NCBI GenBank assembly: GCA_019671135.1
Contig: JAHRHY010000004.1
Coordinates: forward strand, 2,170,001-2,234,000
DNA length: 64,000 nt
Origin: Linnemannia hyalina
Taxonomy: Eukaryota > Mortierellomycota > Mortierellomycetes > Mortierellales > Mortierellaceae
Direction of reading: 5' to 3'
Below the pieces are notes generated by a model. That model was given only the letters and a program-made list of their open reading frames with translations, was not told the origin of the DNA and did not search any database. The position numbers and the translations under genes are program-made. This document shows positions 25,608-38,180 of the stretch, piece after piece (the first letter of the stretch is position 1; every line of letters starts with the position of its first letter).

Positions 25608-25826
25608 GGTTATGATTGTTGTGTGAGTGTGTGAGTGTGTGAGTGTGTGAGAAAGAGGTTATGAGTGTTTCTTTTCTTTTTGAATAAACAACGATCAGTG
25701 ACTGTCAAGCGGCCAGGTGAGAGCACTACTTAACGGAGTTCAGAGCGGCATGCGCACTTTTTTACATTCTCACCTTTCAACTCCACCTACCCTCCCACAT
25801 TCACCCACAGACAGCCATACATCACC
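25608..25826. promoter_or_regulatory. Short bidirectional promoter, Cys-rich gene / HAD phosphatase
   Basis: Only about 220 bp separate two divergent start codons, so the two genes must share promoter sequence, including at least one 5' leader. No TATA box is obvious. Confidence 0.5.
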
Positions 25827-27353
25827 ATGCCATCGACTACAACCGTCCCTCAGAAACTCACCACCGTCGAGCAGTACAAGACCTTCCTCGACAAATACGA
25901 CACCTTCCTCCTCGACTGTGATGGTAACCCCTTGTTTTCTTTTACTTTGCATTATACTCCCTTCCTTCGCCTACTTTTCTTCTTTCTGTCCTCGGCCGTA
26001 ACAACATGGTTCAACAGTTGTCTGTCTTTGTTAATGGTACTAATACCAACTCGCCTCGATTGATATCCTTTCCTCCATTAGGTGTTCTCTGGCACGGAAG
26101 CCATGTTCTTGATGGAATCCTCGACACTGTCAAGTTCCTTCGTGAAAATGGTATGTCACTATGAATCGCTATTTGTTGGGCTTGATGTTATCTTATCATC
26201 CAATTCAATCGACCTACCCAAATCGGATGATCTCAGTGTCCGAATCTTAAACCCGAGGTCTTGGGATATATATCAAGTCGGACCCTTCACTCACCCATAC
26301 CTAAATTCCATCGATTCTTTTTCTTCTTTATTCTTCTTACGACAAACAGGAAAGCAGCTGGTGTTCGTGTCAAACAACAGCACTCTGTCCCGCAAGAACT
26401 ATGTGAAAAAGTTTGCAAAGTTGGGCATCCATGCCGAGGAGAAGGACATTTTTAGCTCGTCTTTTGCCACTGCCCTCTACCTCCGCAACATCCTCAACTT
26501 CCCTAAGGACAAGCGTGCCTTTGTCATTGGCGAATCTGGAATCGTCGATGAGCTCAAGGAGGTCGGCATCGAGACCTGCGGCGCCAGCGTAAGTTTTCCT
26601 TTTCTTCCTTGTTGGCACTTGTGCTCTGTTGACTCTCCCACGCTTTTATTACATATGGATATCAATTGGGCATTCTGACTAACGAAACCTTACCTCTTTC
26701 TTTTTTTTATGCTATGGCGTAATCGTGTACAAACAGGAGGATACGGGGGTCGTTATGGCTCACGGAGATTTCGGCTCGATCGAGCAGGACCCAACGATTG
26801 GCGCAGTCGTCTGTGGATTCGATATCAACCTCAACTACCGCAAGCTTGCAAAGGCGTTTACATACCTTAACAACAAGGAACAGAACGCCCATTTCATCCT
26901 TACAAACGATGATTCCACTTTCCCAGCACCTAATGGTATCTTCCCAGGGACTGGCTCGTTGTGCCAGCCTTTGATTACGGCTTTGAAGAGACAGCCTATG
27001 GTCATGGGTAAACCTAACCAACCCATGTTGGACTGCTTCTTCTCCAAGTAAGTCTTATCTCTGTTATCTCATTGCATTGCTCGTAAGATAAAAACACTCT
27101 TTACTCACGATTACTCTTCGCTCTTATTTTTCTTCTTTATCCCTCTAGCTACCACACGGACCCCGCAAGGACATGCATGGTTGGAGACCGCCTGGACACG
27201 GATATCGCATTCGGCGCCAACGGCAACATTGCAACCCTGTTGGTCTTGACTGGCGTGTCGACCGAAGAGGAGGCCGTCGACCCTAACCACCCTATCAAGC
27301 CCTCGTATATCATCCAGAGCTTTGGCGAGTTTGCCAAGGTCGGACTGCAGTAA
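25827..27353 (+). CDS. HAD-family p-nitrophenylphosphatase / phosphoglycolate phosphatase (PHO13 type)
   Basis: This cytosolic phosphatase (306 aa) belongs to the PHO13/PGP branch, which clears side products such as 2-phosphoglycolate and 4-phosphoerythronate. Exons: 25827-25923, 26082-26150, 26350-26588, 26737-27047, 27149-27353. HAD motif I is FLLDCDGVLWHG, with the nucleophile Asp and acid Asp as D-C-D. Motif II is VFVSNNSTLSR. The cap contains GAVVCGFDINLNYRKLAKA. Motif III Lys sits in VMGKPNQPML. Motif IV is MVGDRLDTDIAFG. Length matches the family. The first intron splits the motif I codon GG|V region at phase 1. The 3' end faces the LCL3-like gene only 69 bp away. Confidence 0.93.
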
Positions 27354-27422
27354 TTGTGCATGCAACATAGAAACGTAATCGTAATATATATATAGACATA
27401 AAATATACAGTTGTTTATGGCA

Positions 27423-28848
27423 CTATTCTCCTCCACGAAGATGCTGTTTCTTGTGGTCTGCGGCGCTAACCCTATCTTTTTGCGACCAGATCCCGACCTT
27501 GTTTTTCCTATTTGAAAGCAAGGGTACGAATGGTTTTTAGTAGGTGGAACTGGCGCAAGGGCCGACTTCGATTCAAGATCCGTTTCATGTGATATGATGT
27601 CATACTTGGCTTTCTTCTCGATCTTTTCTAATTCTTTGAGGATTCCTCCGTGTTCTGATCCGGACTGTCGATAGATCTCTCCGTATCCGGCCTTAAGGAT
27701 TTCCTTGCTGACGTTCTTCTTGGGGAGGAATGGCAGCGATCTTGGGTACCATGCCATCGAGACCTACATTCGTTACAAAGAAAGGAAACCATGTTGGTTG
27801 GTCAATTATTTACCATGTTTGCTCAATTATTTAGAAGACACATATTATTCCTTTCCCTGGAATCTGGGAGTAAGAGCTGACACGATGATGGTACAAGATA
27901 TGCTTCGAGAACTTACGACACGCCCGTATCGATCTTTGGAGTAAGGTTGGATAGTAACTTTCTTGCCTAGCAGTTCTTTCCGGAGCCATGCCAACGACTC
28001 GGCTGAGAAGGGTTGTGACGGCATCCCGAAATGTGCTCCCTAATGGATAGTAGTGTCAGTCAGTACATAAACTATGTTTGCATAGTGATCCCTGCGTCGA
28101 TCTGGACATTAGATAGACACTGAGAAAAGGTTGAAAAATAGACGGCAGTAGGTGCCAAAAATTACCTCAGGGGCATCAACTCCTGCAATACGGATATGCA
28201 ATGTCTGATCCTTGAGAGCTACGAGAGACAGTGAAGCAAGATGTCAATTGCTTCCCCTGTGTTTGAAAAGAGCACCCTTGGCCTCATGTGTCACAAAATC
28301 GGTACATCCTCCTCACACAAACTGTCAAAAATCTGATCATCGCCATAAGTATTACCTTTGGTGCCTGAGGGAACATGTCTCAACCACCCCCACCCAGCCC
28401 AAATACCACCCGGGGTATGATAGAACCGGAAATTGTCCGAGTCGCCCACACTGGTGACTCTTCCTTTCATGATCCGTTTCCCCTTCAACATGTTGGGAGT
28501 TAAATAAGCGGCCGAGGGGATCCTGCGAAGATTCTTTTTATAAAACAGAACTGCCGTCGTAGCGACTCCAAAGACGGCGGATGCAATCAGGTAGGGTTCG
28601 AGTGAAGGGGGGATGGTGATGGGTGCTGGTGGTAATGGTGGCAGGTCAAAGTCCTCGGATGCGGTTTTAATGGCACGTTCTGCGGTTTGGATATCGCGTT
28701 CGAGGTGTTGTTTTGTGGAGGCGACGAACGCCTTTGCGTCCTCACCGGCGTGCTCGAGGATACCTTGTGCCGAGGCTACGGCTGCTGCTGAGGCATCGGC
28801 TTTGTCATTGGACTTGCTGGAAGATGACGAGCTGAATGGCCACACCAT
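27423..28848 (-). CDS. LCL3-like membrane-anchored endonuclease (staphylococcal-nuclease fold)
   Basis: This 303-aa protein is predicted to be a membrane-anchored, Ca-dependent-type nuclease, mitochondrial in yeast Lcl3. Exons on -: 28848-28356, 28218-28166, 28039-27917, 27763-27606, 27507-27423. An Ala/Ser-rich amphipathic N-terminus precedes one membrane helix (about 85-104). The SNase domain starts KGRVTSVGDSDNFRFYHTPG. Catalytic-type residues are seen in LHIRIAGVDAPEGAHFG (Arg and Glu) and SKDRYGRVV (Arg). The end matches the family: YGEIYRQSGSEHGG, then KNKVGIWSQKDR. The last two coding exons are joined at phase 2 across an intron that would otherwise read through in frame. It is divergent from NRDE2. 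Confidence 0.9.
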
Positions 28849-29038
28849 GGTGAATTGTTGGGAAGAGGAGGGAGGAGGAAGTTGAATGTCAGTCTGCCCT
28901 CACCTTTGGTGTGCTCAGTTACCACACGTGATACGTCCCCTTTTTTTTTTAAACCGTGGCATTTTTGCGCTCTTTTTTTTTTTTGTTCTTCTGCCTCTGC
29001 ATTCGTTGTTCATTTGTTTGCCGCCTTCCTTTTTTGCA
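28849..29038. promoter_or_regulatory. 190-bp bidirectional promoter, LCL3-like / NRDE2
   Basis: Two start codons face away from each other with 190 bp between. The spacer holds T runs at 28940-28950 and 28973-28984. Confidence 0.5.
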
Positions 29039-32000
29039 ATGTCGAATGACCCCAAGAGTGCCCCCTTCTCGGCGCACACCCTTGACAAGCTGGACTTGAC
29101 CAGGGGAGCCGTACGTCTCTTTCTTAACCATCAGTCCAACTCAATCGCATTCGCGACTTTGAAAGGAAAAAAAAGGGAATTACGCAACTGACACGTTTTT
29201 TCAACCTTGTCTTTTTTTTTACCCCCCCTTCTAGGCTACCAGTGCCTCCAACAGTACCTCAGGACATGTTGCCGTATCGAGACCTCCTCCAACCTTTGAC
29301 AGTTTCCCAGATATCGCAATCCCTAAATTTTCGGCAGCACCGCCCTCAACAGCAATCTCAGGAGGATCAATCGCAACCGCACAAGCCCCATCCTTCGCAA
29401 TCCCCAGCTTCTCATCCTTCCCTATCAATACTGGCCCACTACAATCACCATCAATAACGCCGCCGGATATCAAGAGGAAACATAAGAAAGAGAAATCGGA
29501 TTCTCGTGGTGACGATCGGTATCGCGACGTGGACAGAGATAGCGATCGGGAGAGTGGCAGCCGGATACATCGATCCAAGGACGAGAAACGACAGAAAGAG
29601 GATGAGCGCGTATTGGGTCATCATCGCAAGGAGAAGCGGAAAGGCCGGAGTATCAGTCGAGAAGACCATCATCGTTCTCGCAAGGATGATAGGAGGACCG
29701 GGGACAAAGAAAGGGACAAGGAACGAGACAGGGAGCGCGAGCGCGATAGAAATGATAGAGAGGGACATCGGGACAGGGATCGGCACAGCAGCCATCGCGA
29801 CAAGGACAAGGATAGAGATAGGGATAGAGAGAGAGCCAGAGACAGGACACAATCAGATCGGCGCCAAGACGATGATCGGTTCAGTCGGAGGAGCGGACGA
29901 GAGTCCAGTCGCGAGCGCCACTTATCATCTCGATCGTCATCGACCAAGGCGATTGCAACATCGAGGGAGAAGAGTCCCGACAGGAAGAAGGCGCGAGTCA
30001 TCTTCGAGGAAGAGAAACATAATATGAGTTGGAAGCAGCGGCGGGATCATGACCAACAGGAAGAAGCCGATCGGAAACCTAGCGCCAATCCTGCAGGAAG
30101 ACCTTTGTCTCAGTCCCTCAATTCCAAAGCTACATCAGGCAGGAATAATAACAACAGCAGCAAGCACCAGCCTGGAGACTGGGTCTTTGATGTTGCAGGC
30201 GATCAGGAGATCTTTCGATACGGACTCAATTCTTACACAGTTCCTCTTTACTCAAGAGCCGGTGGTATGCGCCAAACCAAGCAGTCAAATATGATTACAA
30301 CGAATGCGTATATATATTCTGTATCTTTACGTGTTATTAACTTTGCTCTCGATCTTGTCGGATACTATAGCTGGCCGTGTGATGGGACTCCCCAACACGC
30401 TTCGGATCGACTATGAAAAGACCAAAGCTATCGGGAACAGGGGCATCGTAATGAGGCAAGGCGGCAAGGGTTTAAAGTCGACGCGTTACTCAGATCCGAA
30501 TGCTACTTGGCGCGACCAGAGTCAGGAATACAAGCGGATCTCGAGAGCCAACGCCGAGGAACTCGCTTTGAAACTGAATCTTGCCCAGGAGGATCCTTCA
30601 TACATCTCTTTGGACATTCGGTCAGGACCCAAGGCGAAGCGATTGCTGCATGACAGTGAGGATGAGAGTGAGGGGGAGGATGAAGGCGACCGTAACAACG
30701 GCAGATCATCCAACCCGAGAAAAACGGCGAATTACAGAGATATCCATGGCAAGTCCGTCTACAAGGAAGAGGACGAGGATTTACTGCGGACTACGAATGA
30801 TCAGGAAGAGGAGGGTGCTGAGAGTGCCCTGGATGTCTTGATGAGGCGCAGAATGATGCTTGACGGAGACTTAAGAAAGGTATGAGCGTTTTTCAAGAGT
30901 GGCGAGTTTGATTTAATTTGGTCCGCGCTCCCAGGTTGATTTCAATTGATGCTAATGAACCTGAATACTTTGCATTCAAATAGGAACCGAAACAACCGGA
31001 AAAGTGGCTCGAATTTGTAGCTGTAGAGGACGCAATCGACTTGGTCACCAACCGACGTTCAGCGGCTTCAGTGGCTGCCCACTCTGCCAGCCACGCGGAG
31101 ATCAGGCTCAGTATTCTCGACCGCGCTCTTCAGTCCAACCCAATCAATGAACATCTCCTACTTGAGTACATGGATACCTGCCGCCTCTGCTGGACACCCG
31201 CCAAGGTGCTGACCAAATGGGACGAACTACTACAGTCAGACCGGATTCTGACCGCGTGGCCTGGACTCTGGATCGAGTACTTGGACTTTCGACAGCGGCA
31301 CTTTCTGAGTTTTTCTGTCAAGAGCTTTATTTGCGTTTTGCAGGATGCTTTGGATCGGCTGGGTCAGTTGGCGAACTCGACTTGGAAGACGCTGCAGAGG
31401 GTGTCGGACAAGACAGAGCTTCAGTGCCAACTTGCCAAAGTTGAGCTAGTGATGGTTCATGTCCTCTCACGCGCCTGGACTTTTTTGAAGCAAGCAGGTA
31501 ATCATTGGAATCCATAATACCTCTATTAGCAACCTTTTGATTCGCTTATGCTTCGCAACTAACGCTTGATGTTGAACTGCAATAGGATACATTGAGCGCG
31601 CTCAGGGATCACTGCAGGGGCAAGTGGAGTTTATATTCAACATGCCTTCGAGTTTATTGTCAGAGTCATGGCAGGTTCAGATCAGAAGTTTGGAAGAGTT
31701 TTGGGACTCAGAGTTGCCTCGGTTCGGAGAGAAGGGGGCCAAGGGTTGGGCACATTACGTGACAGAGGACGATGAGGTTGAGATGGAATATTTACTCCAG
31801 CAGACCGGACTCCCTTCGAACGCTCCCAATGTCGATGAGATGCTGAAGTCCTTTGCCGACAATGAAGTCGATCGATACGTCTACACACAATGGGCCAAGA
31901 CCGAAAAGGAACTAAACACCCGCTGCTGGTTCCCCATTCGTACCACGGGTAAGTTTTGACTCTTGGCTAAGTTGGTGGCGTCACTGGGGTTAGAGTAGAG

Positions 32001-34795
32001 ACAGCCTTACTAACATTTATCTATCCCTCCTTGTCGATAGAGGACATCCCGGAGCAGATGGAGGACGATACGTTCGGAGTGGTTCTCTTTGACGACATCA
32101 GGCCCTTTATTGTCCAACTGTACACTTCAGAGGCGCGTCTGCAACTCATCGACTGTACGTTCAACTTCTTGGGTCTGCCTGTAAACTCGTTTGCGGGATC
32201 AAATGGACTCCGAGCGTCCTCTGCAACAACACCTACTGGCGGCGGCTCGGGGACAACATCAGTCAGGAAAACGCCCAACACCAGTGTCTACAACCCCTTC
32301 TTCCATGACGGTCTTCTACTGAACCTGGGAATGGACTCGAATCAGGTGGCATTTAGTTCCAGCGTAGGACTGAGGCGCTTCTTTCCCGAGTTTGAGAGCA
32401 AGAAAAAGTCGATCGAGCGTATCCTGAAGGAACTGGAGCGGGAAGAACAGTTTCTGGAACCTGTGGAGCAGGACTGGTCGTGTGTCTGGAGTCTACCTCT
32501 ACACAACTTCCCACAGGGTGTTGATACAATCTTTGGACAGCCCTATCATCCCACGGCGGGAATGAAGCTGAGCAGTCGATATCCTTGGGCTACCGTGAGT
32601 ACGCATGAGGAGACGCAGCAGTCCAACAAGCTTTTCATTCGGTAAGTATCTCTCAAGCTGACGTGCCTACTATAAGCTTGTAGCTCATTACTTTATGTGC
32701 CAGCGTTAACATCTTTTCTATGTTTTCTCTCTCGCAACTTAGTAATACTTTCGAGCAATTGATACAAGTAACGCCACTCGACAAGGCTCATCGACAGAGT
32801 TTATCGATCTACCACTTGATGTACGAAGGTCTGGTGACACTATCAGAGTCCAAGGCACAGAAGCTGGCCAAAAAGTACCTGAGTGGCGATCGGATGGATC
32901 TAATCCTCTGGAATGGATTCGCACAATCCGAAAAGTCGCAAGGGCGTATACCAGAGGTTAGTTATTGTTGTTTATCACTGTGTGCGGTTGAAAATCAGAA
33001 CGGTCTGTAGTAGCCGATCTGCTTGGTATTAACCGTGCCTTGGCGTTTCAAATTGATAGTCTCGTAAGGTGTATTCGACAGCCTTGTCAATGTACCCGTC
33101 TTTCCCGGTAGAACATCAGACCCGCGCGCCACTGATCCATCGCTACTATGCCCAGCTAGAATGGGAGCAAGGACGCCCAAAAGCCGCACTGCTTGTCTTG
33201 ATGTCTCTTGTCGATAAAGGTATACCTTAGTTTTCGCTTTGTCTTCACGATGGTATGACCTGATGTCATAGTCATAGAACTAAAACCTCGATCTGTTTTG
33301 TGTATTTGATGTGCATTTAGCACCGTTGACCCTGCCTGCAGACGACAAGGAGGATGCCCCGATGCCTGGCCCGACACGGTTACTGATCTCCCGACAAAAG
33401 TTTTCGGAAGAGGTAGCCAGGATCAACCTTGTCCAACCGAGCTCTGCAGGAGCAAATGGGAGCAGGTGGATCGAGGCTGCTCTGGATTGGATTGTGTGCT
33501 TTGCCTGGTTCGAATACCTCTCTGCTGGTCCGGGAGTTGGGGTCTCGCCGGCAATCAAGGTCTTTGAGAATGCGATCCAGGAGTTGGATTTCAGGAACTC
33601 GGATGCTGATATTGTTTTGCCAGCAGCAGTGGAAAAGGAGCAGAAGGGTCGTGGTGGTGGTGGTGGCGGCATGGGTGGATCGAAGGTCTATTCATCGACA
33701 CTTTTGACTTCCTTGTCGGATGATCTGGGTCTCGAGTCGTTGACTGCGAAGGGTCCCCCTACGAAGAAGAAGATCTGTACGGGGCCTGAGGCCGAGTTGG
33801 TGTGGGTCGAGATGGCGAAGCTGGTTTACTTTCATTCTCTGCAATCATCGTCTGCCCAACAGCGCGGCTCTCGACCCACTGGTACTGGGGTTGGTGCGGG
33901 TGCTGGAGCAGGTGGATTCCAACCTCGTGATTTGAGGCGAGTGGTCCGAGATGGATTGGTCCGGTTCCCGAATTGCTCGATCTTACATTCGTTGTTCTTT
34001 TGGACAGAGGCCCAACAGCGGTACCATGGGCGTGTCCGGACCTGGGTCCAGGAACAAGTCTCTCGTCGGCCTGGTTCCGGATCCGGATCAAGCGGCGGTG
34101 ATGGTGGTGGCGACACTAGTGCCAGAGGGAGTCTAGGGTCGTTGTCTTCATTCATCCCGGCAAGCAAGGCACCACTGTGGACGCTGGGAGTGTTTTATGA
34201 GCTGTGGCACCAGGAGCCCTATAACCCGCACGCTGTGCGATCACTCCTGGAGTCCGCATTGGATTCGTCCAAGACCACGTCATTCAGTTCCAGTCCTAAC
34301 CTTTGGATGATTTATATCGAGCTGGAGTTGAGGGAGAGTGCTCGGCAGCGCGAGGTCAACTCTTTGGCGCCGGTTGTCCGGAAAGAGAAAGCTGGGTCTC
34401 GTGGAAGTGGGAAGTCTCAGGACAGATCCAAACCGGTTCTTCCGTCGTCGTCGTCGTCGTCGTCATCTTCCTCATTCTCAACGTCAAAGGACAACAACAA
34501 CAACACGGACCAAGAAGGAGGACAGGAACTTGAAACGAGTGCAAAGGTCAAACAGTTGTTGATGCGGGCTTTGAATGATTGTCCGTGGTACAAGGATCTG
34601 TACCTCCTCGCATTCGAACCTCGAATGAAGCAGTTGTTTTCGTTGGACGAGTTGGATCAGTTGTACCAGACGATGCTCGAGAAGGAAATTCGGGTCCGGT
34701 GCGAAATTCCGGAGCGGTTGTCTTCTGGTGGGACTCCAAAGGAGGAGAACGAGCCAAGTGGGGAAGATAAGGATGTCCACATGGACTCGGATTAA
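29039..34795 (+). CDS. NRDE2 family protein (nuclear RNA surveillance, HAT repeats)
   Basis: NRDE-2 proteins act with the Mtr4/exosome system and, in some organisms, in nuclear RNAi and heterochromatin. Exons: 29039-29110, 29235-30264, 30371-30879, 30984-31497, 31586-31948, 32041-32641, 32743-32956, 33060-33219, 33321-34795 (1645 aa). The N-terminus includes a highly charged RD/RE/KD-repeat region (about residues 110-250) like that of splicing-related proteins. The NRDE2 signature region reads RYGLNSYTVPLYSRAGAG, then RVMGLPNTLRIDYEKTKAI and RGIVMRQGGKG. Helical HAT-type repeats follow (PEKWLEFVAVEDAIDL, LLLEYMDTCRLCWTP, LWIEYLDFRQRHFLSF, RYYAQLEWEQGRPKAALLVL). The C-terminal part contains Gly- and Ser-rich inserts. 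It is longer than human NRDE2 because of the low-complexity inserts. Confidence 0.92.
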
Positions 34796-34912
34796 ATCAC
34801 CAATGAACCATAGAACGATTGTGCAACGTTTTGGAAAAAATTCTAGTTTTATTTTTTGGAGCTTGACCTTAAAGAATGATTGCCCAGTGGTGTAGTAAAA
34901 CAAAAAAAGAGA

Positions 34913-36893
34913 TTAATGGTGGAAGTGGTCCTTCTTGTCAGGCTTGACAGAGAAGGCGGTATAGATAGTGACCCCCTCATCCGACGTGGCCTCAATCGAA
35001 AAGGGCGTATTAGCACCGACAAAAAACACTCTCCCCTCCTTTGCAATAACCTCAACCACCTCATCCTCACCCTCACCCGTGGCACGGTTCTCAGTCCGGA
35101 TCACACCCTGGCCCTTGGTGACAATGACCACACTGGGGCCTTCAGCGCCCCTCAAACGCTCCTTCTCCTTTGCGTGATCAAGAGTGGTGAGAATGATCGA
35201 GAACTCATCAATTGGGGGGTCGTACATGAGCGAATGGCCTGTGGGTGTGCAGAGGACTCCTGAAAGGAGTTGGTCGGACCCGGCTTTTGACTGGTAGGTC
35301 AGCATCTCGGTCAGGACCTCGACGTCCTTGAATTTCGGGGTCAGTCCTGCGCGAACCACATTGTCACTGGCCGCCATACACTCCACGCAGTCTGTTGTTG
35401 TTGTTGGTGTTGGTTGTCCGATTTCGGGGGGTTGTTGATAAGGTGGTGGTGGCGGTTGTTGTTGTTGTTGTTGTTGTTTGTTGGTTGAGTGGGAATGGGA
35501 GATACCATTGATAACAGAATAATATAGAAGAGGAGGTATTTTTGATTAGTGTCAAAGACCAAACCTTATTCAGTCGACGTGGACATGGACAACACGAAAT
35601 CACAAAAGAGAAACCGCTGCATGATAATATAAAAAAACTAATGACCTCTGTCTCTCTCTCCAATCAAACAATGCAGAAAGCAAGCATGAACAAAAGAAAG
35701 AAAAAAAAACTCACCTCCACTCAAATAGGCATGAGGCTCGTTGGCGGCCAAGAAGACCGCCTGACCAGGCTGGAGGACGATATAGTTGAGGAAGAAGAAG
35801 CTGAAGGTACCCACATCTCCAGGGAACTGAGAATGAGCTCTGAGCAGCAACTCCTCCAAAGAACCCACAAAATACTGCTGACCAGCAGACTCAAGTCTAG
35901 CCACCAATCGATCGAGCTCCAACTTGACTTTGTCAGCATCCGCAGCCATCATGGTCTTGAACAAAGCCTTGAGCGCGTGGCGCCCCTCCTTGATTCCCTT
36001 GATCCCCTCGGTCACCTGTGACCTCTTAATAGTCTCTTGAAACTCATGCGTCGCCTGGTCTCCAACCAATGCCCTGAACTCTGGCCAATGATCCAATGCC
36101 GCCGAAATCTCATCCAGCGGTTTAAACCCACAAAGAGCCTCAAAATCCGTCAATGCAATCGCCATCTCGGGTTTATGGTTATCGTCCTTGTAAAGATCGG
36201 GCCGGTCCTTGAATAACTTCTCAGCGAGGGATTTGTCGGGGTGTGCCTGGATCGAGAGCGCCTTTCTGATAGAGAGGACCTTGAAAAGGAAGGGGAGGTG
36301 ACCGTTGTACTTCTCGTGGAAGTGAGGTGTGAGAAGCTGGGGGTCTGCCTTGAGGAGGGACTCTAGTGATTTCTCGGATTGGTAGAGCGTTGATGGTGCG
36401 TTGGGGTGTGTACCCATCCAGAGCTATATCGGAGAATATGACATTGTAGGAGATAAGGAAAAGGATAAGGGTGGAGATGAGGGCGTTAGAAACGAGATAA
36501 AAACGTAACCTTGATTTTGTTGAATGGAACACTTTTTTAACATTGTGGAGCGTGAGAAAAATGGCGCGTTCATGGGTTTTCGTGAACGGGTCAATTTTTT
36601 GTTCTTGAGACTCGGACAGGACAAAGCGAGACACACACGCATCGGCAAGTATCCAAAATGACGTTTCGTCTGTGGTAAAAGGTAGAAAGAAAACGCAATT
36701 GACCATAAGCAAAAGTGATAGCAAAGCCATAAAGCAGAAGGAAGGTTACCTCAGCGTAGGGACGGGACTCGTCGACTGTGAATCCAGGGGAGGAGGAGGC
36801 GAACCTGGCGACGGAGGAGTGGGATCCAATCTTGCCCCAGTCGTAGGACTGAGCCTTGCAGTCCAGGCGGACGATAGTAGGATGCGAGTGCAT
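34913..36893 (-). CDS. Mannose-6-phosphate isomerase, type I (PMI40 type)
   Basis: This zinc enzyme (443 aa) interconverts fructose-6-phosphate and mannose-6-phosphate and feeds GDP-mannose for glycosylation and wall polymers. Exons on -: 36893-36750, 36423-35715, 35391-34913. The start MHSHPTIVRLDCKAQSYDWG is typical. Family signatures are LWMGTHPNAPS, LSIQAHPDKSLAEKLF (Zn-binding Gln/His area), YKDDNHKPEMAIAL and AANEPHAYLSGDCVECMAAS. DNVVRAGLTPKF matches the conserved end of the catalytic core. The two introns are about 325 nt each, longer than most here. The 3' end lies 117 bp from the facing NRDE2 stop. Confidence 0.95.
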
Positions 36894-37283
36894 GTTGTTA
36901 TATAGATGTTCTTGTTTGTGGTATGAGAGGGCGGGAGTGTGTTTTGAAGGAGGAAAGTGAAAAGTGAATGGGGGTGATGGAAGAAGGAGAAGATGAATGG
37001 TGGAAAGAAGAAAAATAAAAGAAGGTTGAGTGCGACAAGCAGAGCACTATTTATTTGCGCGCAAAGAGGGCATCCCAGCCCAGCGTAGAAGTCCAGTTGC
37101 TCTTCCAGTGAGTGACTCGCAATTTAATTAGAGGCAAGAATAGACCAGAGTGCGCCCAAGGCTCTCCTGCTAGATACGTGGAAGCAGAAAACCGCCACAT
37201 CATCTTTTATTACCCTCTCTTCTTCTCATCATCCCTCAACCTCTCACCCCCCTGTCAAACATACCCGAAAGAACGCAAAGCCA
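36894..37283. promoter_or_regulatory. Bidirectional promoter, PMI / CHS5
   Basis: The 390-bp spacer lies between divergent starts. It is purine-rich near PMI and pyrimidine-rich toward CHS5 (37200-37260). No specific site is identified. Confidence 0.45.
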
Positions 37284-38180
37284 ATGATGACTGCAGCCAA
37301 CAATATCAACAACCATTCAGGAAGCAACGCCCACGGGTCGACCTCATCAGGATCCAAGCAAGGCTCATCCATCTGCTTTACAGTCGGAAAGGTCGACGCA
37401 GGAATGACAACCCTCCTTACAGAAGACCACCACCTCATCGAGTTCCCCTCCCTCCTCCTCCCCAAGGGCGTCTCTGCCGGATCCGTTGTCAACATCTCTG
37501 TTAACCGTAATCTCGACGAAGAACAGAGCCGCCGGGACGAGTTCTGGGCCCTTCAGGACGAGATTCTCGACCAGTTCGGAAAGAACCCTCCCAAGACGCC
37601 TACCCTCCGCGTCAAGTCCCTGACTCAGTCGACATGCACACTCGAATGGGACTCGCTCGTTCTCAACCAGGCCAGTCTCCGCTCCTTGGACGTCTACAAG
37701 AACGGCGTCAAGCAGGGTCAGTCGATCGCCAGCCCCTATCACACCAACCAGTACAAGCTCTCAGGACTGGAAATCGACCACATGTTCTCCTTCTACATCG
37801 AGATCAAGACCTCCGCAGGAACCCTCAGATCCAACGAAGTCAAGGCTAGGACCCACACACTCGATAACCTCACAGGAACCAACATCTGCTTTGGTGTCTT
37901 TGAATCTGACGCGGCCCTCGAGGAGTGCAAGAAGTTGGTCGTCGAGATTGGTGGCACATGGACCGAGGAGGTCGCCATCCAGACAACTCATCTGCTGTGC
38001 CATGTCCAGGGCGGATACAACTACGAGGCCGCATTGCAACAGTCGATCCCTATTGTCAAACCCGAGTGGCTCAAGGCTTGCGTCGAACACAAGAAGCTCC
38101 AGGCCGCTCTTCCTTACTACCTCGTCCAACCCAGCAGTAGTGGTATCTCTAGCCACTCTGACACCCCAGCACAGGAGTAA
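37284..38180 (+). CDS. CHS5: Chs5/Cfr1-like exomer scaffold (FN3-BRCT), short form
   Basis: In yeast, Chs5 is the scaffold of exomer at the trans-Golgi and helps export chitin synthase III. This intronless 298-aa protein has an N-terminal segment (SICFTVGKVDAGMTTLLTED, then RRDEFWALQDEILDQFG), a fibronectin type III domain (about 108-195; PKTPTLRVKSLTQSTCTLEW) and a BRCT domain (about 200-283; ICFGVFESDAALEECKKL, PIVKPEWLKACVEHKKL). This matches the conserved FN3-BRCT of exomer core. It stops about 15 residues after BRCT, so it lacks the long Lys/Glu-rich tail of yeast Chs5 (671 aa). Start choice: two consecutive ATGs begin the frame. AATAAA at 38354 may be its poly(A) signal. Confidence 0.88.
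   Translation: MMTAANNINNHSGSNAHGSTSSGSKQGSSICFTVGKVDAGMTTLLTEDHHLIEFPSLLLPKGVSAGSVVNISVNRNLDEEQSRRDEFWALQDEILDQFGKNPPKTPTLRVKSLTQSTCTLEWDSLVLNQASLRSLDVYKNGVKQGQSIASPYHTNQYKLSGLEIDHMFSFYIEIKTSAGTLRSNEVKARTHTLDNLTGTNICFGVFESDAALEECKKLVVEIGGTWTEEVAIQTTHLLCHVQGGYNYEAALQQSIPIVKPEWLKACVEHKKLQAALPYYLVQPSSSGISSHSDTPAQE

Noticed and set aside
25621..25652. GTGTGAGT repeats considered as a CRISPR or telomere-like array
   Set aside because: Four perfect 8-nt units without spacers form a microsatellite in a 5' leader. CRISPR is not expected in a fungal nuclear genome.
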